From positions 1 through 9,077 of the forward strand of contig JAKAEG010000114.1 of the NCBI GenBank assembly GCA_021819985.1: 9,077 nucleotides of DNA, read 5' to 3'. This document shows, piece after piece, positions 1 through 6,277 of this stretch. Made by a program: the position numbers and the translations under genes. The notes beneath the pieces are model-generated. The model did not search any database, was not told where the DNA came from, and worked only from the letters and a program-made list of their open reading frames with translations. The stretch is from Nitrospirota bacterium. Lineage in GTDB: Bacteria > Nitrospirota > Thermodesulfovibrionia > Thermodesulfovibrionales > JdFR-88. How positions within the stretch are numbered: the first letter of the stretch is position 1; the number at the start of each line of letters is the position of its first letter.

Positions 1-1523
1 TAGTGGCTGCCCGCCGCTCCCAGTCCCGCCTTGCCAGACTGCACCGCTGGGCATGGTTTTTTGGAGACGCCAATAACCGGGAAGCGGCCAGTAATGAAAT
101 CTCCGAATCGAATATATGGGAATTGGCAAAGCTCACCAAAGATGGTAAACAGCAAGAACTTGCTGAACTCATCCCGGCGCAAATTCATTCCTTGCGCCAG
201 ACCATTCCGGGTTTGCTTGTGCGCCTTGCAAATCGTATCCTGCCCCTTAGAGGGCGCAGTTGGGAATGGAAAAAACATCCTCAAAAAACGGACTGCTTCA
301 TTCTTGAACAGACCGGACCGGCTATACAAGGTATAAGGATTCGCGGACAGCGCGGGATCTCCATGGAGCGAATAGAGCAAATTAGCGAGCTTCGTAGGCG
401 TTTTCAATCATTAAACCAGGCCCTCAGGCGCGAAATCGGCAAAAAGGCACCGGCAAGGCGGGATGATTCCATCCCCGATTGCTGTCCTGACCTCCTTGAT
501 AAGCTCGAACGCATTAAGGAGCAGCGCATAAACCAAACAGCCCATTTGATTCTCTCCGAAGCCCTTGGGCTGGAACTTGCCGTTCCGCCAGGCGATAAAA
601 AAATGCTCCGCGAAAAACGCGATGTGCACGGGCAATATCTTCAAAAACGCAGCCCGGCCAGCTTTATCGTAATTGAGGACCTCTCTCGTTACCGGGCATC
701 CCAAGGCCGTGCGCCACGCGAAAACAGCCGTCTCATGAAATGGTGCCACCGCGCCGTTCGTGATAAGCTAAAAGAACTGTGTGAGCCGTTTGGTATCCCT
801 GTTCTCGAAACCCCGGCGGCCTATTCGTCGCGCTTCTGCTCCAGAAGCGGCGTTGCCGGGTTCCGTGCTATGGAGATTGCGCCGGGGTTTGAAAATAAGG
901 CCCCGTGGTATTGGCTTAAGGACAATACAGATAAGGATGGAAACCTTACTAAAGAGTCCGTGGACATCCGGGAAACCATTTTCATGCTTGCCGATTTTAA
1001 TGCCGACAATCCAATCAAGCCGCGCACGCTCATTCTGCCTATTGCTGGTGGCCCAATTTTTGTCCCTATATCAGACCAAACTCCATATGCGGAATTTCAG
1101 CCTGCAATTGTTCAAGCCGATATCAATGCTGCCATAAACCTCGGGTTACGGGCAATTTCAGACCCCCGCGAATGGTCAATTCATCCGCGGCTTCGCACCG
1201 CGCACAAATCAGGACAGCTTTTCGCCCGCGAAAAACGCAAATTCGGCGCAAATGCCGTTGCCATTCGGCCAATTGGCGATACTGGTAAAGAGAAAGATGA
1301 TGTCCGAAATCCCAACTATTTTGCGGATTTCGCAAACTGCGCTGGCTGGGGTAGGGCTGTCCTTGAAAATGAAGAAATTGCGACGCCACTTGTCTCCGGC
1401 AAAGCGCTGTGGGGTACTGTTAAAGCCAAACAATGGGACAGGTGTAAGGAAATCAATTGGCGCAGGCTGGATGAGAGTCAGAAGCGAAATCTTAAAAACA
1501 ACAAGGAGGTTGAAAAGAAATAG
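1..1523 (+). CDS. cas12b: Cas12b (C2c1)-type CRISPR effector, C-terminal part (5' end outside window)
   Basis: RNA-guided DNA nuclease of type V-B CRISPR-Cas, seen only for its last 506 residues. Numbering from the first full codon at base 3, the RuvC-II motif FIVIEDLSRY places the catalytic Glu at about 225. It is followed by the Cas12b-like stretches APRENSRLMKWCHR and AYSSRFCSRSGVAGFR. RuvC-III is VQADINAAINL with the catalytic Asp at about 373. The RuvC-I Asp lies upstream of the window. From the RuvC-II Glu to the end is 281 residues, which is what I recall for Alicyclobacillus Cas12b (about 1130 aa), so roughly 620 residues are probably missing. The frame is open at base 1, so the GTG at base 3 is not taken as a start. 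The downstream cas4-cas1 fusion, cas2 and array fit subtype V-B. The call rests on remembered family motifs; a divergent Cas12 relative is the alternative. Confidence 0.88.
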   Translation, partial: VAARRSQSRLARLHRWAWFFGDANNREAASNEISESNIWELAKLTKDGKQQELAELIPAQIHSLRQTIPGLLVRLANRILPLRGRSWEWKKHPQKTDCFILEQTGPAIQGIRIRGQRGISMERIEQISELRRRFQSLNQALRREIGKKAPARRDDSIPDCCPDLLDKLERIKEQRINQTAHLILSEALGLELAVPPGDKKMLREKRDVHGQYLQKRSPASFIVIEDLSRYRASQGRAPRENSRLMKWCHRAVRDKLKELCEPFGIPVLETPAAYSSRFCSRSGVAGFRAMEIAPGFENKAPWYWLKDNTDKDGNLTKESVDIRETIFMLADFNADNPIKPRTLILPIAGGPIFVPISDQTPYAEFQPAIVQADINAAINLGLRAISDPREWSIHPRLRTAHKSGQLFAREKRKFGANAVAIRPIGDTGKEKDDVRNPNYFADFANCAGWGRAVLENEEIATPLVSGKALWGTVKAKQWDRCKEINWRRLDESQKRNLKNNKEVEKK

Positions 1524-1574
1524 CGCAGCCGGGGCTTGACCTTCTCTCGAAATGTGCAACAATGAAAAAATACC

Positions 1575-3278
1575 ATGTCGATCGAAGCCGATATGCGTTT
1601 TGCCGGAGCTTGCGGCGAAGCTGCGCCCCTTATGGATGTGCGCCGGCTCCACAACTACGCTTATTGTCCAAGACTATTCTATTATCAATGGGTAGAGCGC
1701 ATATTTGTTGAAAACGCCGACACGGCGGCAGGCAGCGAGGCGCACAGGCAGGTGGACAAGCCTACTCGCCTGGATACAAAAGAGGGGATTGATATTCCGG
1801 AAGACGTCACTGTCCGGAGCCTCCGCCTCACCAGCGAAACTCTTGGCCTTGCCGGTGTAATAGATGTTGTCGAAAACGGTCCGGAAGGCTGCCTGATCCT
1901 TGATTACAAGCGCGGCTCTGCCCGTCGTGACGAAACAGGGGAACTCATTCCAAAGGCGCCTGATGCGCTCCAGGTTGCCGCTTATGTGCTCATGGCCCGT
2001 GAGCACGAAATCCCTGTCAACGGCGCGGCTGTTTATTATGCCGGGGACCGTCGGCGTGTAACTGTCGATTTATCGGATGAACTCCTTGCCCGTGTGCCGG
2101 CGCTTATTGCCGAAGCTCGGGCTGTAGCCGGGTCAGGCACATGCCCCCCTCCGCTCGAAAACGATGCCCGATGCAAATACTGTTCCGCATATCCCGTCTG
2201 TCTGCCAGGTGAATCGCGCTATTGGGCCGGTGCGGTGCAGGAAAGCTCTAATATTCAGTATCCGCCCGTTGTGGACGGCGATGAAGGAGAAGTCGTTGTC
2301 GTTCAGGACGCCCGTGCATATCTTTCCAAGCACGGCGATCAAATCCAAATAACCCGTGACGGCGAACTGGTATCAAAGCACCCGTTCCGCCAGGTAAGGG
2401 CCGTTTACCTTTTTGGGCCTGTGCAGATGAGCGCACAGCTCGTGCAGGCATGTCTGGAGGAAGGCAAGGATATATCATATTTCGCGCCATCAGGCCGGTT
2501 TCTGGGGCTTCTGCGCGGCCTCCCGGCATCCGGCATCGATGCCCGTCTCGGCCAATACAGTCTTTTTCGCGAGAATGAAACCTGTCTGGGGCTTGCGCGC
2601 GAAATCGTCCGGGCAAAAATCCATAACCAGCGTGTTCTGCTTTTGCGCAATGGAGATGCCTCCAGAGCGGAGACCGATCAATTACGCACTCTCCGCGACA
2701 GCACCGCCGAGGCAATGGATTTGACTGCACTTCTTGGGCTTGAAGGCCGGGCCGCTGCTATATATTTTAATAATTTTGGGTCCATGATCAAAGACAAGAA
2801 GATGGCTGAATTCTCTTTTTCCCAAAGGAACCGCCGTCCGCCGCGCGATCCCATAAACGCCCTTCTCTCTCTGGGCTACTCCATATTGGCCAAGGAACTG
2901 GCGGGCGTATGTCATTCTGTCGGGCTGGACCCTTTCTTCGGGTTCTATCATAAACCCCGTTACGGAAGGCCTGCGCTTGCCCTTGACCTCATGGAGGAAT
3001 TTCGTCCCCTTACGGTGGACAGTCTTGCCATTTCGCTTATCAACCGTTGCGAAGTCGCGGCCTCTGATTTTCTTTTTTCATCACAAGGATGCAACCTCAA
3101 TGAACATGGCCGTCGCGCCTTCTTTCAAGGTTGGTTCCGGCGTCTTGATGACGAAATAACCCATCCTGTCTTTGGCTATCGTATGTCCTATCGCCGCATG
3201 TATGAGGTGCAAGCTCGCCAGTTGTGGCGCTTTCTTCGCGGAGAGGCAAAGACCTATACTGCTTTTACTACTCGATGA
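1575..3278 (+). CDS. cas4-cas1: Cas4-Cas1 fusion, CRISPR spacer-acquisition protein
   Basis: Adaptation protein of 567 residues that joins a Cas4 nuclease (about 1-225) to a Cas1 integrase (about 238-567). Cas4 would trim prespacers and select the PAM end; Cas1 with Cas2 would integrate them. In Cas4 I see the first iron-sulfur cysteine in YAYCPRLFYYQW (C31), the metal ligands GVIDVV (D97) and DYK (D110, K112), the QVAAY motif (Q133), and the C-terminal cluster CKYCSAYPVC (C200, C203, C209). In Cas1 the metal ligands are E390 (GLEGRAA), H459 (FYHKPRYGRP) and the acidic DLMEEFRP block (471-478). All key residues are present, so both halves look active. This fusion is typical of V-B and also of subtype I-G (formerly I-U); the neighbouring effector decides for V-B. 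The gene starts 51 bp after cas12b. Its ribosome binding site is weak; the ATG was chosen because the Cas4 motif follows directly. Confidence 0.95.
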   Translation: MSIEADMRFAGACGEAAPLMDVRRLHNYAYCPRLFYYQWVERIFVENADTAAGSEAHRQVDKPTRLDTKEGIDIPEDVTVRSLRLTSETLGLAGVIDVVENGPEGCLILDYKRGSARRDETGELIPKAPDALQVAAYVLMAREHEIPVNGAAVYYAGDRRRVTVDLSDELLARVPALIAEARAVAGSGTCPPPLENDARCKYCSAYPVCLPGESRYWAGAVQESSNIQYPPVVDGDEGEVVVVQDARAYLSKHGDQIQITRDGELVSKHPFRQVRAVYLFGPVQMSAQLVQACLEEGKDISYFAPSGRFLGLLRGLPASGIDARLGQYSLFRENETCLGLAREIVRAKIHNQRVLLLRNGDASRAETDQLRTLRDSTAEAMDLTALLGLEGRAAAIYFNNFGSMIKDKKMAEFSFSQRNRRPPRDPINALLSLGYSILAKELAGVCHSVGLDPFFGFYHKPRYGRPALALDLMEEFRPLTVDSLAISLINRCEVAASDFLFSSQGCNLNEHGRRAFFQGWFRRLDDEITHPVFGYRMSYRRMYEVQARQLWRFLRGEAKTYTAFTTR

Positions 3279-3285
3279 ACAAAGT

Positions 3286-3576
3286 ATGAGCCGGAAACAT
3301 TATCTCATTTCGTATGATATCGCCGATCCTAGGCGTCTTCGCCTCGTGGCGCGTCTAATGGAAGGATATGGCCACCGCATACAGTTCTCTGTGTTTCAAT
3401 GCCCGCTCGACGACCTTGGCCTTGAAAAGCTTAAGGCTGCAATTGCCCCCGTTATTAAAGCGGATGAGGATCAGATTCTTATAATCTGTTTGGGACCCGA
3501 TACCAGCCAGACCTTTCGGCGTTTCGATTATCTTGGAAAGCCGTACCGGTCCGCTGGCCGCATAACAATAATTTAA
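3286..3576 (+). CDS. cas2: Cas2 spacer-acquisition protein
   Basis: Small ferredoxin-fold protein of 96 residues that bridges two Cas1 dimers in the spacer-integration complex. The N-terminus MSRKHYLISYDIADPRRL carries the characteristic first beta-strand and Asp (D11, YDI). It is followed by RLMEGYGHRIQFSVFQCPL, the usual Cas2 continuation with a G-x-R-x-Q-x-SVF pattern. Length is normal for the family. The frame is open further upstream to 3172, but that part overlaps the end of cas4-cas1 and does not look like Cas2. The ATG at 3286 gives a canonical N-terminus and leaves only 7 bp after the cas4-cas1 stop, which suggests translational coupling. No strong Shine-Dalgarno sequence is visible. 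Confidence 0.95.
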   Translation: MSRKHYLISYDIADPRRLRLVARLMEGYGHRIQFSVFQCPLDDLGLEKLKAAIAPVIKADEDQILIICLGPDTSQTFRRFDYLGKPYRSAGRITII

Positions 3577-3587
3577 ACAGGGCTAGG

Positions 3588-3616
3588 TTGTTTACCCGCC
3601 ATAAAAATGTTATATT
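3588..3616 (+). promoter_or_regulatory. Predicted promoter of the tracrRNA
   Basis: TTGTTT (3588-3593) and TATATT (3611-3616) are separated by exactly 17 bp. A TG dinucleotide one base before the -10 box (3608-3609) makes it an extended -10 element. A start around 3621-3624 would place the first RNA hairpin at the very 5' end of the transcript. The -35 match is only moderate (3 of 6). The promoter lies just after the cas2 stop and nothing protein-coding follows, so it most likely serves the small RNA described next. Confidence 0.55.
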
Positions 3617-3620
3617 CTTT

Positions 3621-3734
3621 ATGCCTACGGGCATCGACCTCATCTCTCCGCCATTGAGATGACAAAGTTCTTTGGAAACGCGAGCGCGGTAATGCCGGAG
3701 TCCTCCCGCAATGGCATTCGCGGGCTTTATTTTT
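3621..3734 (+). ncRNA. Predicted tracrRNA of the type V-B system
   Basis: A structured, non-coding stretch between cas2 and the array. It holds, in order: hairpin ATGCC-TACG-GGCAT (3621-3634); hairpin TCATCTC/GAGATGA (3640-3646 with 3656-3662); a segment at 3663-3698 that resembles the reverse complement of the CRISPR repeat; and an intrinsic terminator. The anti-repeat shares, in order, CAAAG, CTTTGG and CGCGGTAA with the repeat's reverse complement, with small insertions between them. Cas12b is known to need a tracrRNA, and it is usually encoded near the array, so the location fits. The anti-repeat is imperfect and the ends are inferred from promoter and terminator positions. The length of about 110 nt is compatible with known Cas12b tracrRNAs. 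The plus strand is supported by the terminator polarity and by the anti-repeat. Confidence 0.65.
3705..3734 (+). terminator. Intrinsic terminator of the predicted tracrRNA
   Basis: CCCGC (3705-3709) pairs with GCGGG (3720-3724). AAT/ATT pairs extend the stem inward past a bulged C. A U-rich tail TTTATTTTT follows at 3726-3734. A competing hairpin, AATGCC (3691-3696) with GGCATT (3713-3718), shares bases with this stem, so the two folds exclude each other in part. Confidence 0.6.
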
Positions 3735-3850
3735 CAATGAGTTAAAGGCGATTTTAATGAATTGTACGGGTATAATTATTGTTTTTGAAAGGGCAGTACT
3801 CGCAAAGGACACTATAACTCCTGTACTTATAATGGATTTCGAAAGGCGCT
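3735..3850 (+). promoter_or_regulatory. CRISPR leader region
   Basis: AT-rich sequence between the tracrRNA terminator and the first repeat, on the adaptation-gene side of the array, where a leader is expected. It contains two perfect TATAAT hexamers, at 3771-3776 and 3828-3833, and a TTGAAA at 3785-3790. Neither TATAAT has a convincing -35 partner at 16-18 bp, so which one drives the array cannot be decided. The second would start transcription about 10 bp before the first repeat. Confidence 0.45.
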
Positions 3851-4309
3851 GCCGCAGTTACCGCGAATCCAAAAGCTTTGAGGCGGCGTGTCCAGTGCGT
3901 GCTAAATTGCATTCCCACGGTTGCCGCAGTTACCGCGAATCCAAAAGCTTTGAGGCGGACCCTTGCAAAAATCAAAATTTTCAGTTAATCTAAGCCGCAG
4001 TTACCGCGAATCCAAAAGCTTTGAGGCGGCTGAAACTCCTGTATAAGGACATATCATGATTTAGCCGCAGTTACCGCGAATCCAAAAGCTTTGAGGCGGC
4101 CCCAAACGAGCCCTGAAACCCTCACCTGATATGCCGCAGTTACCGCGAATCCAAAAGCTTTGAGGCGGCGGTATAACCTTGTGATTTTTCTGCTTGCCCA
4201 CAGCCGCAGTTACCGCGAATCCAAAAGCTTTGAGGCGGTTCATTGATCATTACACGAGCAACGGCTGGATGGTGCCGCAGTTACCGCGAATCCAAAAGCT
4301 TTGAGGCGG
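3851..4309 (+). CRISPR. CRISPR array: 7 repeats of 36 bp, 6 spacers of 33-36 bp
   Basis: Repeats begin at 3851, 3923, 3994, 4064, 4133, 4203 and 4274. All seven are identical: they start GCCGCAGTTACCGCGAATCC and end AAAAGCTTTGAGGCGG. Spacers are 36, 35, 34, 33, 34 and 35 bp and all differ. The repeat ends can pair weakly (CCGC with GCGG) and its middle holds the palindrome AAAGCTTT. Because all repeats are identical, degeneracy cannot show orientation. The upstream anti-repeat, leader position and tracrRNA terminator all favour plus-strand transcription with newest spacers next to cas2. Absence of repeat decay, including the last copy, suggests the array is recent or maintained. No spacer obviously matches another part of this window. 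Confidence 0.98.
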
Positions 4310-4408
4310 CCCCTCCTCGTGCACTACCCATGCCAGATACTAATTAATTTTCAGATAAAAAAAGCCGGGGCGCAGCAAGCAGAACCCCTCAAATCAATAG
4401 GCACCTGC
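4310..4408. terminator. Array trailer with a possible minus-strand terminator
   Basis: This short stretch separates the last repeat from the relE remnant. On the minus strand, GGGG (4385-4388) can pair with CCCC (4367-4370), and a run of seven T (4357-4363 on the plus strand as A) follows shortly after. This would end the leftward TA transcript before it enters the array antisense. The stem is only about 4 bp with a long loop, so the terminator is weakly supported. Confidence 0.35.
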
Positions 4409-4600
4409 TTACAATCCTCTGTAGACTTCTTTCCTGTGGGCAATGGAGAGGACCTTAACCAGACGGCTGTTTTCTTCGATGCTGTATATAACCCTGTAGT
4501 CACCTATTCTTATTCTGTAAAAATCGGTCTCCCTTAATTTTTTTGAGCCGGACGGTTTTGGGGCAATTGGCAGTTCAGCAGCTCGGGTTAATTTGTTCAA
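4409..4600 (-). pseudogene. RelE-family toxin remnant, N-terminus missing
   Basis: The C-terminal two thirds of a RelE/ParE-superfamily mRNA interferase. Visible conserved parts are KPSGSKKLR, FYRIRIGDYRVIYSI and the final HRKEVYRGL. A full RelE of this type has about 85-90 residues; here 63 remain. The first helical segment, of about 25-30 residues, is absent. In frame upstream there is a TAA just before the TTG at 4598-4600, and the coding sequence there is the end of hepT, with which this frame overlaps by 26 bp. The truncation point therefore coincides with the hepT end, as if hepT had been joined into relE. Translation from TTG is possible, but a protein without the N-terminal helix is unlikely to be a normal toxin. 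Its original antitoxin is probably the small gene at 5219-5419. Confidence 0.7.
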
Positions 4601-4913
4601 GTTCCTTTAAAAGCGGAGGGATGTCTTCAATGACGGTTTTCCATAAAATATCGAGGTCAATTTCATAATAAGCATGAATAAGCCGGTTCCTCATGGAAAT
4701 TATGCTTGCCCATGGTATATGCGAATGGCTGTCTCGGCCTTCTGCCGATATTTTTGATGCGGCCTCACCTATGATTTCGATGGATTTTACGAGTGCAAGT
4801 GCGAGTTTTCTGTCTGTATCGAGGTCGCTTCGGTTCTTGCCCTTGGCAAAAGAAATAACTTCTCTTGAAGCATCAAGCATGTGCTTCAGACGGACAGCGT
4901 CATCTTTCCGCAT
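4575..4913 (-). CDS. hepT: HepT-family toxin (DUF86 RNase) of an MntA-HepT pair
   Basis: A helical HEPN-superfamily protein of 112 residues. The HEPN active-site motif R-x4-H-x-Y is seen as RNRLIHAYY (R75, H80, Y82), within the typical context IPWASIISMRNRLIHAYYEI. Family members are RNase toxins, and in the studied Shewanella pair the tyrosine is AMPylated by the partner MntA to neutralise the toxin. The gene overlaps the end of mntA by 14 bp, which is the usual antitoxin-first, coupled arrangement. The last residues (EQINPSC) run into the relE remnant, so the natural C-terminus may have been altered, but the domain itself looks complete. Confidence 0.9.
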   Translation of the reverse strand: MRKDDAVRLKHMLDASREVISFAKGKNRSDLDTDRKLALALVKSIEIIGEAASKISAEGRDSHSHIPWASIISMRNRLIHAYYEIDLDILWKTVIEDIPPLLKELEQINPSC

Positions 4914-5208
4914 ATTGCGGTTCCGCCTGTTCGATAACTTCTTTCCTGAAATACCGGCTGAGGTCGTTAGGCGTCCTCAGGTCGACCTTGCGTCCCAGGA
5001 TTTCTGAAAGTTCTATTTCCATGCCCGCCAGCCTTATCAGGCCGGGAATATGGTTCGGATCAAATTCGACAAGAAGGTCTATATCGCTGTCAGGTCTTAA
5101 TTCGCCCCTTAAGGCTGAACCAAAAAGCGACAATTTTAGAATATGATTACGCCTGCAGAATTCGGCAATCTTTTCTTGTGGGATTTCTATGTTTCCTCTA
5201 TGGTTCAT
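4900..5208 (-). CDS. mntA: MntA-type minimal nucleotidyltransferase antitoxin
   Basis: A nucleotidyltransferase-fold protein of 102 residues. The family motif G-S-x10-D-x-D is seen as G30-S31 through D42-I43-D44 (DSDIDLLVEF), with a third acidic residue D76 in GRKVDLRTP, so the catalytic triad is intact. It probably transfers AMP to HepT and thereby silences it. It overlaps hepT and starts 10 bp after the stop of the small upstream antitoxin-like gene, forming one leftward operon. GGAAG lies only 1 base before the ATG, which is closer than usual, so translation may depend on coupling to the preceding gene. Confidence 0.9.
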   Translation of the reverse strand: MNHRGNIEIPQEKIAEFCRRNHILKLSLFGSALRGELRPDSDIDLLVEFDPNHIPGLIRLAGMEIELSEILGRKVDLRTPNDLSRYFRKEVIEQAEPQYAER

Positions 5209-5218
5209 ACTTCCGCAT

Positions 5219-5419
5219 CTAATTTTTATGTTCTTTTAAGAAATCCTTAAACGGCTTGCCCTTGTCTTCCGCCCGGCTCTCCGCAATAGCTATGTCTATG
5301 AGGTCTTCCCTGAGTTTTTTGTCCTTCAGGATTTCAGAAAGGAAGATATCCTGCTCATTTTTGGGCAACGTCTTGAAGGCCGTCAGAAAGACCTCCGCGG
5401 CAGCGCCTTTTGTCTTCAT
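5219..5419 (-). CDS. Small RelB-like antitoxin (orphaned)
   Basis: A charged, helical protein of 66 residues (MKTKGAAAEVFLTAFKTLPK...). The pattern FLTAFKTLPKNEQDIFL followed by KKLREDLIDIAIAESR resembles small antitoxin genes that I recall lying directly upstream of RelE-type toxins in uncultured bacteria. No DNA-binding motif can be assigned with certainty. The gene begins with a good ribosome binding site (GGAGGAA) and is the first of the leftward operon: this gene, mntA, hepT, relE remnant. Since mntA-hepT is a self-sufficient pair, its true partner was more likely the broken relE. If so, it now has no intact toxin here. It could still help autoregulate the operon. Confidence 0.6.
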   Translation of the reverse strand: MKTKGAAAEVFLTAFKTLPKNEQDIFLSEILKDKKLREDLIDIAIAESRAEDKGKPFKDFLKEHKN

Positions 5420-5692
5420 TTATTCCTCCAAAAAATATTAGCCTGCTTTCATTATACATGAACCATGACGGAGCGCGGGGCTCCCGCTTTCCCCCGAGCG
5501 GTCAATAGGCGGAAGGTTTTGGAATTCCACTGGAAGATTTACGATTAAATGATATTGTGCCGGATCGTGACCTTGTGTGAGAATATGAAGTCCATAGACC
5601 CTTTGGACCCTATGATAAGTAAAACGTCAGGTGGAAAAAGGAGTTTCCCATGGCCCTGGCTTGGTCTCCAGCAGCTTTTTACTTAATATCTT
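5420..5692. other. Intergenic region with 5' signals of the mntA-hepT operon
   Basis: No convincing gene. On the minus strand, GGAGGAA (5421-5427) is the ribosome binding site of the small antitoxin gene, and TATAAT (plus-strand ATTATA, 5451-5456) is a likely -10 box without a clear -35. A 5-bp hairpin GCGGG-GCT-CCCGC is at about 5476-5488. Bases 5482-5497 are repeated exactly at 6420-6435. The rest (5500-5692) shows stops in all frames; a short open stretch near 5550-5690 has no ribosome binding site and no recognisable product. Confidence 0.4.
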
Positions 5693-5971
5693 TTATCCAA
5701 AAAGTTCGGAATGGCTACCGGTTCGGACGAAGACAATCTCCTGTCTATCTTTATCTATCCGGTAGGGCAATATCCAGTCCGCCTCTATGTGGCAGTCCCT
5801 GTGCCCTTTCAGATTTCCCCCGGTCGGATGATCAACATATTTGCTTTCAAGCGGCTTGCCATCTACAAGCATTCGCACAACGGTCTTAAGCTTTTCCAGG
5901 TCCTTGCTGCCCGCCTTCTGGATCCTCTTTACGTCCCTCCTGAACTGCGTGGTATACAGAGACTTGGGCAT
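5693..5971 (-). CDS. yafQ: YafQ-family mRNA interferase toxin
   Basis: RelE-superfamily ribosome-dependent endoribonuclease of 92 residues. All five residues important in E. coli YafQ have counterparts: H48 (DHPTGGNLKGHRD), H61 and D65 (CHIEADW), H87 (RTGSHSELFG) and F91. Length is equal to the family norm, so it should be an active toxin when free. It begins 2 bp after the dinJ stop, with a purine-rich ribosome binding site inside the end of dinJ (AGGAAGC), so the pair is translated together. Its own antitoxin precedes it, as is usual. Confidence 0.93.
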   Translation of the reverse strand: MPKSLYTTQFRRDVKRIQKAGSKDLEKLKTVVRMLVDGKPLESKYVDHPTGGNLKGHRDCHIEADWILPYRIDKDRQEIVFVRTGSHSELFG

Positions 5972-5973
5972 TT

Positions 5974-6234
5974 CTATATGCCAAGCTTCCTGAACATGTC
6001 CTCGGCGTTCTCGCTCTCCGTGATATCCCGTCTCTCTTCCGCGTCCCTCATGGCCTTCAGGGTGGCCTTATTGGGTATTTTTACGTCAAAAGGCAGGCCC
6101 TTGCGCAGCCGCACCTGCGACAGAAAGAGATTTATTGCCTCCGTCGTGCTGATCCCCAGCTTGCGCAATATCTTTTCGGCATCCGTCTTCAAGCCGGGAT
6201 CAACCCTCGTCGTTATCATCGCCGTCTTCGCCAT
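5974..6234 (-). CDS. dinJ: DinJ/RelB-family antitoxin
   Basis: Antitoxin of 86 residues with an N-terminal ribbon-helix-helix domain: KTAMITTRVDPGLK forms the DNA-contacting strand, and KILRKLGISTTEAINLFL the helix pair. The continuation RKGLPFDVKIPN is typical for DinJ. The C-terminal part (about 55-86) would wrap YafQ. A strong ribosome binding site, AGGAGGTG, precedes the ATG. Upstream lies an imperfect 20-bp palindrome that overlaps the likely -10 box, which fits autorepression by the DinJ-YafQ complex. Confidence 0.93.
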   Translation of the reverse strand: MAKTAMITTRVDPGLKTDAEKILRKLGISTTEAINLFLSQVRLRKGLPFDVKIPNKATLKAMRDAEERRDITESENAEDMFRKLGI

Positions 6235-6255
6235 ATGACACCTCCTAATGGTCCT

Positions 6256-6277
6256 ATTGTATCACAATTGATATACA
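6256..6277 (-). promoter_or_regulatory. dinJ-yafQ promoter and operator
   Basis: On the minus strand, TACAAT (complement of 6256-6261) preceded by TG one base away is an extended -10 box. It overlaps an imperfect palindrome at 6258-6277, TGTAT..CAATTG..ATACA. The placement fits repression of the operon by the antitoxin. The -35 region has no clear match. Confidence 0.45.

Noticed and set aside
3816..4043. Ten-base match AACTCCTGTA between leader (3816-3825) and third spacer (4034-4043)
   Set aside because: Too short to indicate self-derived spacer acquisition; flanks differ.
3754..4243. Open frames through the CRISPR array on both strands
   Set aside because: They translate the same repeat block again and again and are by-products of identical 36-bp repeats.
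5491..5512. CCCGAGCGGTCAATAGG, similar to the D-arm of Tyr/Ser tRNAs
   Set aside because: No matching anticodon arm, T-arm or acceptor stem follows.
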